From CAYZIB01 sp964478425 (GTDB lineage: Bacteria; Bacillota_I; Bacilli_A; Acholeplasmatales; WRBM01): a stretch of DNA of 64,000 nucleotides. Within the stretch, counting starts at the first letter, position 1, and every line of letters begins with the position of its first letter. Shown here in pieces: positions 16,447-26,263 of this stretch. The notes beneath the pieces were generated by a model, which saw only the letters and a list, made by a program, of their open reading frames with translations, was not told the DNA's origin and made no database searches. The position numbers and the translations under genes are program-made. The DNA is taken from the NCBI GenBank assembly GCA_964478425.1, contig CAYZIB010000004.1:1-64000 (forward strand). The letters run 5' to 3'.

Positions 16447-17835
16447 GTGTTAACACATGAACAAGCAAAATTAGTTTTAAAAGAAGCAATGAAAACAGGT
16501 GGAGATTTTGCAGAAATCTTTTTAGAAGATACAATTGTAAATAATATATCAATGCTTAAAGATAAAATTAATAATTCTACTACAACAAATATTCATGGTG
16601 CAGGAATAAGAATTTTAAAAGATTTAGATGAAGTTTACGGATATACAAATGATACTAGATTAGAATCATTAGTAAATCTTGCACAAAAATTAAGTAGTTC
16701 TTTTGAAGGAGAACCTTTTAATAAAGAAATTGATTTTAAAGAAACAGTAAAACCAAATATAATTAATATTAAACATCATCCAAAAGATGTCTCAAAACTA
16801 GAAAAAATATCATATTTGAAAAGAGGATATGATGCTATTAAAGATTATAGTAATGAAATTGTTCAAGTCCAACAATCAATTCAAGATAAAAATCAATTAG
16901 TTACAATTATTAATAGTGATGGAAAATTTGTAAGTGATGAAAGATGTAATATTAGATATATGGTAGTTGCTGTTGCATCAGATGGTAAAGATATGCAAAG
17001 AAGCCATAATGATATTGGTGGAAATTGTGGATATGAAATAATTGAAAATGCAGATATTGAAGCATTAGCTATAGATGCTGCAAAAACTGCTATTACAATG
17101 CTTCATGCTGAAGATATGGTTGGTGGAAAAATACCTGTTATAATCCATAATGGATTTGGAGGGGTTATCTTACATGAAGCATGCGGACATGCATTAGAAG
17201 CATCAAGTGTATCTCAAGGGGTATCAGTATTTACTAATGAATATAATAATATGATAGCAAGTCCATTAGTTACAGCAGTAGATGATGGAACATTAGTTAA
17301 TGAATGGGGTTCAGAAAATGTTGATGACGAAGGAAATGTTCAACAAAGAAGAGTTTTAATTGATAAAGGAAGACTTAATTCATATATGATTGACTTAAAA
17401 TCAGATAGAAAAATGAAAATGGGTATTACATCAAATAGTAGAAGACAATCATATAAATATTGTCCTACATCAAGAATGACTAATACATATATATTAAATG
17501 GAGAATCCACTTTTGAAGAAATTATTAGTAATACTAAATATGCATTATTTGCTAAATCAATGGGTGGAGGAAGTGTAAATCCTACAACTGGTGAATTTAA
17601 CTTTGCAGTTAATGAAGGATATATGGTAATAGATGGTAAAATAGCATATCCAGTAAAAGGTGCCACATTAATTGGTAATGGTAAAGATGCATTAAAATAT
17701 GTTGATATGGTTGCTAATAACTTAAAATTAGCTTATGGTATGTGTGGAGCAAGTTCAGGTTCAATACCTACATGTGTCGGTCAACCAACAATTCGTATAA
17801 GTGAAATGACTGTTGGTGGGAAAGGAGTTAAATAA
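16447..17835 (+). CDS. tldD: metalloprotease TldD
   Basis: A 462-residue TldD subunit. The zinc-binding HExxxH motif is in VILHEACGHALEAS (His243, Glu244, His248 from the chosen start), and the C-terminal CGASSGSIPTCVGQPTIRISEMTVGG block is typical. TldD forms a protease with TldE that degrades unfolded peptides and, in some bacteria, trims modified peptides such as microcin B17. I chose GTG 16447, six bases after GGAGGG (16435-16440), because the ATG at 16441 directly abuts that site. The tldE gene begins one base after the stop. Confidence 0.93.
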   Translation: MLTHEQAKLVLKEAMKTGGDFAEIFLEDTIVNNISMLKDKINNSTTTNIHGAGIRILKDLDEVYGYTNDTRLESLVNLAQKLSSSFEGEPFNKEIDFKETVKPNIINIKHHPKDVSKLEKISYLKRGYDAIKDYSNEIVQVQQSIQDKNQLVTIINSDGKFVSDERCNIRYMVVAVASDGKDMQRSHNDIGGNCGYEIIENADIEALAIDAAKTAITMLHAEDMVGGKIPVIIHNGFGGVILHEACGHALEASSVSQGVSVFTNEYNNMIASPLVTAVDDGTLVNEWGSENVDDEGNVQQRRVLIDKGRLNSYMIDLKSDRKMKMGITSNSRRQSYKYCPTSRMTNTYILNGESTFEEIISNTKYALFAKSMGGGSVNPTTGEFNFAVNEGYMVIDGKIAYPVKGATLIGNGKDALKYVDMVANNLKLAYGMCGASSGSIPTCVGQPTIRISEMTVGGKGVK

Positions 17836-17836
17836 T

Positions 17837-19159
17837 ATGGATTTTAATTTACTTTTTAAAAAAGCAAAAGAAGCTAATATTGAAGCATTAGAAGTTTATG
17901 CAAAAAAATTAAAAGGTATGTCTTTTGAATTTTTTGCAAATGATGAATCATTTAATATTGAAGATTCTTATGAAGCATCAATAAGAGGAATTTATAATGG
18001 TAAAATGGGAATGATTACTATTGAAAATTTAAATGATTTTAGTATTGATGAAATAATTAATACGATAAAAGAAAATGCAACATTAATTGAAAATAATGAA
18101 GAAGTATTTATCTATGAAGGGGATAATGAATATCCAACTGATGATACTTTATATGTTAATTTAGATAGTATAACAACTAAACAAAAGAAAGATTTAATTA
18201 AAAATGCTAAACAATTAATGCAAGAAAAAGATAAAAGAATTGTTGAAGGTGGTTCAAGTTATAAAGAACAAGATGTTGAAATTCAAATTTTAAACAGTAA
18301 AGGATTAAATTTAAGCAAAAAATTTAGTTTTTATTATGTTGTATTACAATCAATTGCTAATAATGGAACAGATACTAAAGTTAATTATGAAGTTTATTTA
18401 AAAAATGATTTTTCTTTTTGCTTAAAAGAAAAAGTTGATGAATTAGTTTCAAATACAGTATCTAAATTAAATGCTAAATCAATTCTATCTGGAAATTATG
18501 ATATTATAATTAAAAATAAAACTTTTGCAGAAATTCTTGGAGCATTTAAAGATATATTTAGTGGTTTATCTGCTAAAGATAATTTAACTTTATTAAAAGA
18601 TAAAGTAAACGAAACAATTGGTAATGAATTATGTACAATAATTGATGATCCATTATATCCTGATTTTGGATTAAAACAAGTATTTGATGACGAAGGTGTC
18701 GCATGTTATAAAAAAGAAATTGTTAAAAATGGTGTATTAAAAACATTACTTCACAATTTAAAAACTGCAAAAATATTTAACACTAAAACTACTGGAAATG
18801 GATTTAAAGCTGGTATTTCATCACCAGTATCAATAGATACAACAACATTTTATTTAGAAAATGGTAAAAAAGATTTTAACGAATTAGTTAAAGAATTAAA
18901 TAATGGATTAATAATTGATGATGTTCAAGGATTACATGCAGGTTTAAATGAAGTTAGTGGAGATTTTAACTTACAAGCACAAGGTTTTAAAGTTGAAAAT
19001 GGAAAAATAACAGAACCAGTTACATTAATAATAATTTCATCAAATATTTATGATATATTTAAAAACATTGTTGATAAAGCCAATGATCTTGATTTTACAA
19101 CAAGTCAAACTGGATCTCCTAGTATATTATTAAAAAATATAAAAATTTCTGGAGAATAA
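17837..19159 (+). CDS. tldE: TldE/PmbA subunit of the TldD-TldE protease
   Basis: A 440-residue paralogue of TldD without the HExxxH zinc site, as expected for TldE/PmbA. Visible family blocks include SYEASIRGIYNGKMG, CTIIDDPLYPDFGLKQVFDDEG and GLHAGLNEVSGDFNLQAQG near the C-terminus. It shapes the peptide channel of the heterodimer. AAAGGAG (17821-17827) lies nine bases before ATG 17837, inside the end of tldD; an upstream in-frame TTG has no site. Translation of the two subunits is therefore coupled. Confidence 0.92.
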   Translation: MDFNLLFKKAKEANIEALEVYAKKLKGMSFEFFANDESFNIEDSYEASIRGIYNGKMGMITIENLNDFSIDEIINTIKENATLIENNEEVFIYEGDNEYPTDDTLYVNLDSITTKQKKDLIKNAKQLMQEKDKRIVEGGSSYKEQDVEIQILNSKGLNLSKKFSFYYVVLQSIANNGTDTKVNYEVYLKNDFSFCLKEKVDELVSNTVSKLNAKSILSGNYDIIIKNKTFAEILGAFKDIFSGLSAKDNLTLLKDKVNETIGNELCTIIDDPLYPDFGLKQVFDDEGVACYKKEIVKNGVLKTLLHNLKTAKIFNTKTTGNGFKAGISSPVSIDTTTFYLENGKKDFNELVKELNNGLIIDDVQGLHAGLNEVSGDFNLQAQGFKVENGKITEPVTLIIISSNIYDIFKNIVDKANDLDFTTSQTGSPSILLKNIKISGE

Positions 19160-19165
19160 TAAATT

Positions 19166-19188
19166 AGCCTATTTTTAGGCTTTTTTTT
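19166..19188 (+). terminator. terminator after tldE
   Basis: AGCCTA (19166-19171) pairs with TAGGCT (19176-19181) around TTTT, followed by a long T run. Confidence 0.88.
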
Positions 19189-19252
19189 AAAATAAAACAG
19201 AATAATTTTAAAAAAAAGATGTTTTCATCTTTTAAATATTATTAATATATGC

Positions 19253-19258
19253 TATAAT
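19253..19258 (+). promoter_or_regulatory. -10 box for tig
   Basis: TATAAT in ATGCTATAATTATATAGC lies 33 bases before the tig ATG; AGAAAGGAAAA follows as ribosome-binding site. A matching -35 is not clear. Confidence 0.45.
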
Positions 19259-19290
19259 TATATAGCATGTTATAGAAAGGAAAATTAAAA

Positions 19291-20574
19291 ATGAAATTTG
19301 AAAAAATAGAAAATAGTCATGTTAAAGTTACATGCCAAGTAGAACCAGCTAGATTTGAAACAGCATTAACAAAAGCATTTGATAAAGTTAAACAAGATGT
19401 TGAAGTAAAAGGATTTAGAAAAGGACATTGTCCAAGAGAAATTTTTGAAAAAAAATATGGTGTTGAAGCATTATATGAAGAAGCCGTTAATTTTATATTA
19501 GATGAAGATTTTAGAGAAATCTTAACAAATAACGAATATTATATTGTTGCTCAACCAAAAGTAAATTTACAATTTGAAAATATTAAAAGAAATGAAAACT
19601 TTGAATATGAATTTATTTTAGCAGTTAAACCTGAAGTTACTTTAGGAGAATATAAAGGTGTTAAAGTTTTAAAGAAAAACTTAACAGTAACAGATGAAGA
19701 AATCGAAAATGAATTAAAAAATATGGCTGCTAAAGATATGACTTTAGTAGAAAAAGAAGAAAATGAATTAGCATTAGGAGACACTGCAATTTTTGATTTT
19801 ACAGGTTTATTAGATGGTGTACCATTTGAAGGTGGAACAGCTAATAATTACGAATTAGAAATCGGAAGTCATCAATTTATTCCAGGATTTGAAGAACAAA
19901 TGGTAGGAATGAAAAAAGATGAAGAAAGAGATTTAAATGTTACATTCCCTGAAAATTATAGTGCTGAAAATTTAAAAGGAAAAGCAGTTGTATTTAAAGT
20001 TAAATTACATGAAATCAAAGTTAAAAATTATCCAACAATTGATGATGAATATGTAAAACAATTAGGAAAAGAAAATATTGATACTGTTATAAAATTAAAA
20101 GAAGATATTAAAAATAATTTAACTAAAAATAAAACAACACAAGAAGAAAATCGTATTTTAGATGATGCAATGAATAAAATAAGTGCAAATGCTAAAATTG
20201 ATATTCCATCTGAAATGATTGATTTTGAAAGAGATAATATGCGTAAAAATGTTGAAAGACAAGCTAAACAATATAATTTAGATTTAGATACATTCTTACA
20301 ATTAACAGGAACTAAAAAAGAAGAATTCGAAATGAATTTAATGAAAGAAGCAACAAAAAAAGTAAGATATGGACTTGTTATTGAAGAAATAAGTAAAACT
20401 GAAAATATTATAGCTACAACTGAAGAAATTGACGCTAAATTAAATGAAATTGCATCTATGTATAAAATGGATTTAGAAGAAATTAAAAAACATGTTTCGA
20501 CAGATGATGCAAAAGAAGAAGTAATATATCATAAAACTTTAAAATTTATAACTGAAAATGTCATTGAAGAATAA
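19291..20574 (+). CDS. tig: trigger factor
   Basis: A 427-residue ribosome-associated chaperone. The N-terminal ribosome-docking signature is GFRKGHCPREIFEKKYG (about residues 41-57). An FKBP-type prolyl isomerase domain lies at about 150-240 (GDTAIFDFTGLLDG, SHQFIPGFEEQMVGM). The remaining helical C-terminal domain forms the substrate cradle. Length is normal for the family. It is followed by its own terminator and then clpX and lon, the same order as in Bacillus, so folding and degradation genes are grouped. Confidence 0.96.
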   Translation: MKFEKIENSHVKVTCQVEPARFETALTKAFDKVKQDVEVKGFRKGHCPREIFEKKYGVEALYEEAVNFILDEDFREILTNNEYYIVAQPKVNLQFENIKRNENFEYEFILAVKPEVTLGEYKGVKVLKKNLTVTDEEIENELKNMAAKDMTLVEKEENELALGDTAIFDFTGLLDGVPFEGGTANNYELEIGSHQFIPGFEEQMVGMKKDEERDLNVTFPENYSAENLKGKAVVFKVKLHEIKVKNYPTIDDEYVKQLGKENIDTVIKLKEDIKNNLTKNKTTQEENRILDDAMNKISANAKIDIPSEMIDFERDNMRKNVERQAKQYNLDLDTFLQLTGTKKEEFEMNLMKEATKKVRYGLVIEEISKTENIIATTEEIDAKLNEIASMYKMDLEEIKKHVSTDDAKEEVIYHKTLKFITENVIEE

Positions 20575-20581
20575 GAAAAAT

Positions 20582-20606
20582 CACAAACTTTGTTTGTGTT
20601 TTCTTT
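20582..20606 (+). terminator. terminator between tig and clpX
   Basis: CACAAAC (20582-20588) pairs with GTTTGTG (20592-20598) around TTT, followed by a T-rich run. Confidence 0.8.
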
Positions 20607-20657
20607 ATAAAAGATTAATTAAAAATTTATGGTAAAAAATAAATTTGGTGATTAATT

Positions 20658-21785
20658 GTGATATGTAATTTTTGTTTAAAAACAGAAAATGATAATGTAA
20701 AAATTATTAAAAAAAATAATTGTTATATATGTAATGATTGTATTAAAAAATACTATGATTTATATAATAATCAAAAATTAGAAAAAAATATTAATAAAAT
20801 AAAATCTCCAAAAGAAATATATGATAAACTATCTAAAATAGTTGTTGGACATGATAATGCAAAAAAAGAATTATCAGCAATAATCTATTCTCATTATTTC
20901 AAAATAAATAATAAAATTAAACAAAATAAGAAAAACAATATCTTATTGATTGGACCAAGTGGATGTGGAAAAACTATGTTTGCAAAAGCATTATCTGAAA
21001 TATTAGATATACCATTTGTAATAGTTGATGCAACAAGTCTTACTGAAGCAGGTTATGTTGGTGAAGATGTTGAAACAATGCTTTATAGGTTATATAAAAA
21101 TAGTAATAATAATTTAAAAAAAGCACAAAATGGGATTGTTTTTATTGATGAAATTGATAAATTAGCTAAAAAAGCAAATAATTTATCAATTACTCGTGAT
21201 GTTTCTGGTGAAGGAGTTCAACAAGCATTATTAAAAATGATTGAGGGAAATATTTCTTATGTACCATATGGAAGCATTAGAAAAAATCCAATGCAAGAAT
21301 GCATGGAATTTGATACGAGTAATCTTTTATTTATTTTTGGTGGAGCTTTTATTAATTTAGAAACAATAAAAAATAAAAGATTAAATAATAAAAAAATCGG
21401 ATTTAATAATTTTAATATAATAAATAACAATAATAAAATTATTCCTCTTGATTTAATAAATTATGGATTAATTCCAGAATTTGTTGGTAGAATAACAAAT
21501 ATTATTGAATTAAATCCCTTAACAAAAGATAATTTATATGAAATATTATTAACTAGTAAATACAATTTATTAGATGATTATAAAAATTATTTTAAATTAA
21601 ATAATATTTCTTTAAAAATTGATAATGATGCAATTGATTATATTTTAGATTTAGCTATAAAAGATAATTTAGGTGCAAGATCATTAAAATCTATTTTAGA
21701 AAATATATTTATAGATGATATGTTTAATTTAAAAAAAGGATTATGTAATATTTCTTTAAATGATATTAAAAAATTAAATATGTAA
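20658..21785 (+). CDS. clpX: ATP-dependent Clp protease ATP-binding subunit ClpX
   Basis: A 375-residue AAA+ unfoldase. The N-terminal zinc finger is C3-x2-C6 and C22-x2-C25. Walker A is GPSGCGKT, Walker B IVFIDEIDK, the pore loop GYVGEDVE, and the arginine-finger region LIPEFVGRI. NKKIGFNN contains the IGF loop used to dock ClpP, although no clpP is in this window. It is somewhat shorter than the usual ~420 residues because linkers are reduced. The start is GTG 20658 with GGTGA seven bases upstream; a nearby ATG is out of frame. lon follows 15 bases later. Confidence 0.95.
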   Translation: MICNFCLKTENDNVKIIKKNNCYICNDCIKKYYDLYNNQKLEKNINKIKSPKEIYDKLSKIVVGHDNAKKELSAIIYSHYFKINNKIKQNKKNNILLIGPSGCGKTMFAKALSEILDIPFVIVDATSLTEAGYVGEDVETMLYRLYKNSNNNLKKAQNGIVFIDEIDKLAKKANNLSITRDVSGEGVQQALLKMIEGNISYVPYGSIRKNPMQECMEFDTSNLLFIFGGAFINLETIKNKRLNNKKIGFNNFNIINNNNKIIPLDLINYGLIPEFVGRITNIIELNPLTKDNLYEILLTSKYNLLDDYKNYFKLNNISLKIDNDAIDYILDLAIKDNLGARSLKSILENIFIDDMFNLKKGLCNISLNDIKKLNM

Positions 21786-21800
21786 GAAAGGAGTTTTCTT

Positions 21801-24101
21801 ATGGAAGAAAAAATTTATAATTCATTACCTGCTTTACAATTTGATGGAATCTATCCACTTCCAAATAATGATTTTAGATATGAATTTATAGATGATAAAT
21901 TACCAATTAAAATGATAATTGAACAAGCAACAAATAATTTTGGTGGGAATATCATTTTAGTATTTAATAAACCAGATGGCTCATTTTATGATGTTGGTGT
22001 ATTATGTAATATTATTGTTAATGTTAAAAGTAATAATATTTTAAAATTAAGATTTAAAATATTAAATCGTGTTAATATCGTTAAGACATATGTTTTATCA
22101 AATATACTTGTTTGTGAATATGATATATTAAATACTATTTATGACGATGAAAAAGATTTATTAATTAATTTTAATATGTTAAAGAAAAATTTCTTTAAAA
22201 CTCCGAAACAAGCATTTCAAAATTATGATTTAGTTTATAATTTAATGCAAGATGATTCGAATATTGAAAAATCAGTTGATTGTTTAGCTCATAATTTAAA
22301 TTCAATTTCACAAAAAGATAAATTAAAATATTTATTAGAAGATAATCTTTTAAAAAGAATTAAATATGCATTAGAAGATTTAATATTTATTTCTTATGCT
22401 ATAGATTTAGAAGATAAAATTAATGACGATGTAAGAAAAAATATTGAACAAAGTCAAAAAGAATTTTATTTAAGAGAAAAAATGCGTGCAATTCAAAATG
22501 AATTAGGAGATAAAGCTAAAAGAGAAGAAGAAATTGACGAATTAAGAACTAAATTAAATAATTTAGATATGCCTAAAGATATTTTAAATAAAGCTTTAAA
22601 TGAATTAAAAAGATATGAACAAATGAATCCTAATAATGTTGAAACAAATATTATTAAACATTATTTAGATTTTATAACTGAACTACCATGGAATAAATAT
22701 TCAAAAGATATCGATGATTTAAATTATGCTAGTAAAATATTAGATCAAAATCATTATGGCTTAGATAAAGTTAAAAAAAGAATTATTGAATATTTAGGCG
22801 TTAAAATAATGACAAAGAAAAATCCTAAAACTATTTTATGCTTATATGGACCTCCTGGGGTTGGAAAAACATCTTTAGCTTTTTCAATAGCTGATGCGTT
22901 AGGAAGAAAATTTGTTCGTCAATCATTAGGTGGAATGAAAGATGAAGCTGAAATAAAAGGGCATAGAAGAACTTATGTTGGAGCACTACCTGGAAGAATA
23001 TTAAATGGGATTAAAAATGCTGGATCAAATAACCCGGTATTCTTATTAGATGAAATTGATAAAATGGCATCAAGCTATAAAGGTGATCCAGCATCAGCAA
23101 TGTTAGAAGTTCTTGATCCAGATCAAAATTCAACATTTAGTGATTACTTTTTAGAAGAACCATATGATTTATCACAAGTTTTATTTATTACAACTGCAAA
23201 TTATATTGAAAATATTCCAGCTCCATTAAGAGATAGAATGGAAATGATTGAATTATCATCATATACAGAACAAGAAAAACTTGAAATAGCAAAAAATCAT
23301 ATTTTAAGAAAATCATTAGAAGAATATGGCTTAGATAAAGATAAATTTATGATTACTGATGATGCAATTATGCTTATAATTCAAGAATATACAAGAGAAT
23401 CAGGTGTTAGAGAATTAAAAAGGGTAATTGGTTCATTAATTAGAAAAGCAATAATGGAAATTTTAATGAATAAGATTGATTTAATTAAAATTGATTCAGA
23501 TAATTTACATGATTATTTAGGAAAACCAATATTTATGCATAATATTCAAGAAAAAACCAATCAAATAGGAGTTGTAACAGGTCTTGCATATACTCAATTT
23601 GGTGGAGATACTTTAGAAATTGAAGTTACACATTATAAAGGGAAAGGTAATTTAGTTTTAACAGGTAAATTAGGAGATGTAATGAAAGAAAGTGCAATGG
23701 CATCATTAAGTTATGTAAAAGCCAATGCTAAAAAATATAATATTAATGAAAATATATTTGATAATATGGATATTCATATTCATGTTCCTGAAGGTGCAGT
23801 TCCTAAAGATGGGCCTTCAGCGGGGGTTACTATTACAACAGCTATTGTTTCGTCATTAACTAATAGATATGTTAAAAGTACATTAGGAATGACAGGTGAA
23901 ATGACATTACGTGGTGTTGTTTTACCAATAGGTGGATTAAAAGAAAAATCTATTGCTGCTAAAAGAAGTGGTTTAAAAACTATTTTAATTCCATATGATA
24001 ACATAAAAGATTTAGAAGACATTCCAAATGAAGTAAAAGAATCTTTAGAAATTATTCCAGTAAAAACATTAGATGAGGTTATAAATAAAGCATTAATATG
24101 A
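21801..24101 (+). CDS. lon: Lon protease
   Basis: A 766-residue LonA-type ATP-dependent serine protease. The N-terminal substrate-binding domain (about 1-200) is followed by a helical linker, an AAA+ domain with GPPGVGKTS (near residue 351) and VFLLDEIDKM, and a protease domain with the Ser-Lys dyad: Ser673 in PKDGPSAGVT and Lys716 in GGLKEKSIAA, 43 residues apart as in E. coli Lon. It degrades damaged and regulatory proteins in the cytosol. AAAGGAG precedes the ATG. Its stop overlaps the engB start by four bases. Confidence 0.97.
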   Translation: MEEKIYNSLPALQFDGIYPLPNNDFRYEFIDDKLPIKMIIEQATNNFGGNIILVFNKPDGSFYDVGVLCNIIVNVKSNNILKLRFKILNRVNIVKTYVLSNILVCEYDILNTIYDDEKDLLINFNMLKKNFFKTPKQAFQNYDLVYNLMQDDSNIEKSVDCLAHNLNSISQKDKLKYLLEDNLLKRIKYALEDLIFISYAIDLEDKINDDVRKNIEQSQKEFYLREKMRAIQNELGDKAKREEEIDELRTKLNNLDMPKDILNKALNELKRYEQMNPNNVETNIIKHYLDFITELPWNKYSKDIDDLNYASKILDQNHYGLDKVKKRIIEYLGVKIMTKKNPKTILCLYGPPGVGKTSLAFSIADALGRKFVRQSLGGMKDEAEIKGHRRTYVGALPGRILNGIKNAGSNNPVFLLDEIDKMASSYKGDPASAMLEVLDPDQNSTFSDYFLEEPYDLSQVLFITTANYIENIPAPLRDRMEMIELSSYTEQEKLEIAKNHILRKSLEEYGLDKDKFMITDDAIMLIIQEYTRESGVRELKRVIGSLIRKAIMEILMNKIDLIKIDSDNLHDYLGKPIFMHNIQEKTNQIGVVTGLAYTQFGGDTLEIEVTHYKGKGNLVLTGKLGDVMKESAMASLSYVKANAKKYNINENIFDNMDIHIHVPEGAVPKDGPSAGVTITTAIVSSLTNRYVKSTLGMTGEMTLRGVVLPIGGLKEKSIAAKRSGLKTILIPYDNIKDLEDIPNEVKESLEIIPVKTLDEVINKALI

Positions 24102-24676
24102 TTATAAAAACTGCAAACTATATTAAAGGTGGAGTAAAAAAAACTGATTTTCCTAATTTAGATATGCATGAATTTATGTTTTGTGGAAGAAGCAATGTTG
24201 GTAAAAGTTCAATAATTAATATGATTTTAGAACGAAAGAATTTGGCTTATACTTCACAAAAGCCAGGGAAAACCCAAGTAATTAATTTTTTTAATATTAA
24301 TGAATCTTTTATATTAGTTGATGTTCCTGGTTATGGATATGCAATTAATAAAGGAAAAATTGATGGTTTTGGAAAAATGTTTGATGAATATATTTTAGAT
24401 AGAAAAAATTTAAAAGTTGTTTTTCTTTTAATTGATTCAAAAGTTGGTGTAACTGAAGATGATTTATTAATGTATAACTATCTTAGTTCTTTAAAAATTA
24501 ATATTAAAATAATTGCGACTAAAAAAGATAAATTAAATCAAAGTGAATTATATCATAGTAAAAAAAATATATTAAATACTTTAAAATTTTTAAATGAAGA
24601 TGATATTATATATACATCTTCAGTAAAAAAATTTGGAAGGGATAAAATCTTAAAAATAATTGAAGAAAATATTTAA
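24098..24676 (+). CDS. engB: ribosome-biogenesis GTPase EngB/YsxC
   Basis: A 192-residue TrmE-Era-type GTPase needed for 50S subunit assembly. G1 is GRSNVGKSS, G2 the threonine in PGKTQVINFF, G3 DVPGYG, G4 ATKKDKL (TKxD) and G5 TSSVKK. The ATGA overlap with lon implies coupled translation; lon-engB adjacency is conserved in Bacilli. No ribosome-binding site of its own is needed. After it the transcript seems to end in an AT-rich stretch with a T run near 24690. Confidence 0.95.
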   Translation: MIIKTANYIKGGVKKTDFPNLDMHEFMFCGRSNVGKSSIINMILERKNLAYTSQKPGKTQVINFFNINESFILVDVPGYGYAINKGKIDGFGKMFDEYILDRKNLKVVFLLIDSKVGVTEDDLLMYNYLSSLKINIKIIATKKDKLNQSELYHSKKNILNTLKFLNEDDIIYTSSVKKFGRDKILKIIEENI

Positions 24677-24725
24677 AAAATGAATATTTTCTTTTTTTAT
24701 TTATATAATTTTATGAGGGATGAAA

Positions 24726-25322
24726 ATGAATTTAATAATTGAGGCTAAGGAATTTATAAAAATAAATGATATTTCTTATATTTTAAATTTTGATTATAAT
24801 TTAAATGATTATTTAGTAAATGATGAATTAATCAATGGATCAATTGATTTAAATATTGAATATTTTTTAAATAATAATCAAGGAATAATGAATGAAACAA
24901 AAAAAATTAATTTTTCAATATTAAACAGCAATAATTATGATATTAAAAACTTAAAAATAACCAATTTAGATTTATCAGTATTAGATAATCAAGGAATAAA
25001 TGTTTTTTATAAATTAGATTTAGAATATGATATTTTTGAAAAATCTAATAATAATAAAGATTTAGAAAAAATAAAAGAAGAGATAGTTTTAGATATTGAT
25101 GAAAAATTAGAAAATTCATTAATAGAAAAAAATTTAATTCAAAAAGAAACTAAAAGATATGATTCTTTTTTTAATAATACTAAAAAAGTTAATTATAAAA
25201 TCATATTTATAAAAGAAGAAAATGAATTAGAAGAACTAGCAAAAAAATATCAAAAACCAATAAATGAAATATATAAAGATAATAAATATAATATTAAAGA
25301 TAGTGTAATAATAAAATTATGA
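24726..25322 (+). CDS. SpoVID-like LysM protein (spore-coat morphogenesis), short form
   Basis: A 198-residue soluble protein. Residues 1-110 resemble the N-terminal domain of SpoVID (an ISYILNFDYNLNDYLVNDEL-type opening, then IDLNIEY and LDLEYDIFE strands). Residues about 150-198 look like a diverged LysM (IIFIKEENELEELAKKYQKP, then INEIYKDN and a VIIKL strand). It lies between engB and a YsxE-like gene and upstream of valS, the position of spoVID in Bacillus. The Bacillus protein is about 575 residues; the acidic middle is missing here. In Bacillus it guides coat encasement of the forespore. I chose ATG 24726 because GAGGGA overlaps ATG 24720. Confidence 0.65.
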   Translation: MNLIIEAKEFIKINDISYILNFDYNLNDYLVNDELINGSIDLNIEYFLNNNQGIMNETKKINFSILNSNNYDIKNLKITNLDLSVLDNQGINVFYKLDLEYDIFEKSNNNKDLEKIKEEIVLDIDEKLENSLIEKNLIQKETKRYDSFFNNTKKVNYKIIFIKEENELEELAKKYQKPINEIYKDNKYNIKDSVIIKL

Positions 25323-26218
25323 ACTATTATAATTTGATTTATCAAGAAATAAAGAAAAAATTTAATTTTGAAGACATTAAATTATTCTATGTTACTGATA
25401 AATCATTTTTTTTAAAAACTAGCAAAAATGATTATTTTATAAAAGAATCAATAAAGAAAAATGATGATTTATATTTATATTTAAAAAGTATAAATGTAAA
25501 TTCTATAAATTATCCAATAGATTATATTGTTGTTGATAATATAAGATATAATATATTTGAATATTTAGAAGATATATATCATCCTGATGATAAAAAAATC
25601 ATAGAATTAAAAAATGCATTAATAGATTTACATTTTAAAACGCAAACAAAAAAAACATTAACTAGTAAGAATTTTAAATATTTAAAAAGAATATATGAAA
25701 AATTAGATTTTAGATTTAAAAATTTAGAACTATTTCAAAGAACTATTGAAGTTAAAAAAGAAAAAAATGATTATGATTGGATTATATTAAGTAAGTATAA
25801 TATTTATTTAGATGCTAAAAAAGAATTATATAATTTAAATAAAAAAATAAATAAAACTATTACAAATAAAATTTCGATATATTATGCAATAAATCATACA
25901 AATCCTAATATTAATCATTTGTTAAATAATAAATTAGTTAGCATTGATAAAGCAAAGTTTGGGATTGTTGTTAGTGATATTGCTAAATTTTATATAGAAA
26001 ATGATTATATTAATATTGATTGGTTCAATTTAATTGATGAATGGCTAAATAAATATAATGATAATTTTTATAAAGTGTATTTCAAATTTTTAGTTTTATA
26101 TATTTATATACTAAATTTAAATATTTTAACATTAATTGATGATTATAAAATTAATAATTATATTCGAATTTCAGAAAAAATAAAAAAATTTTTGAATTTA
26201 TTTTATTCATACAATTAA
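25319..26218 (+). CDS. YsxE/CotS-family kinase-like spore-coat protein, degenerate
   Basis: A 299-residue protein with the outline of the CotS/YsxE aminoglycoside-phosphotransferase-like fold: YNIFEYLEDI as hinge, then a C-lobe in which YYAINHTNPNINHLL and LVSIDKAKFGIVVSDIAKFY take the places of the catalytic and DFD-type loops. The HGD of active kinases is replaced, so it is probably a pseudokinase. It overlaps the SpoVID-like gene by four bases and precedes the valS T-box, matching spoVID-ysxE-valS of Bacillus. Sequence identity is low; the call depends on fold hints and synteny. Confidence 0.6.
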   Translation: MNYYNLIYQEIKKKFNFEDIKLFYVTDKSFFLKTSKNDYFIKESIKKNDDLYLYLKSINVNSINYPIDYIVVDNIRYNIFEYLEDIYHPDDKKIIELKNALIDLHFKTQTKKTLTSKNFKYLKRIYEKLDFRFKNLELFQRTIEVKKEKNDYDWIILSKYNIYLDAKKELYNLNKKINKTITNKISIYYAINHTNPNINHLLNNKLVSIDKAKFGIVVSDIAKFYIENDYINIDWFNLIDEWLNKYNDNFYKVYFKFLVLYIYILNLNILTLIDDYKINNYIRISEKIKKFLNLFYSYN

Positions 26219-26223
26219 TAATA

Positions 26224-26252
26224 TTGACTTTTTTATTATTTTATAATAAAAT
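26224..26252 (+). promoter_or_regulatory. promoter of the T-box/valS operon
   Basis: TTGACT (26224-26229) and TAAAAT (26247-26252) are 17 bases apart, directly upstream of the T-box leader. A TATAAT at 26242-26247 is too close to the -35 to pair with it. Confidence 0.55.
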
Positions 26253-26263
26253 AAAATAAATTC

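Noticed and set aside
17340..17666. Open frame antisense to tldD
   Set aside because: Falls wholly within the TldD catalytic domain with no translation signals or family resemblance.
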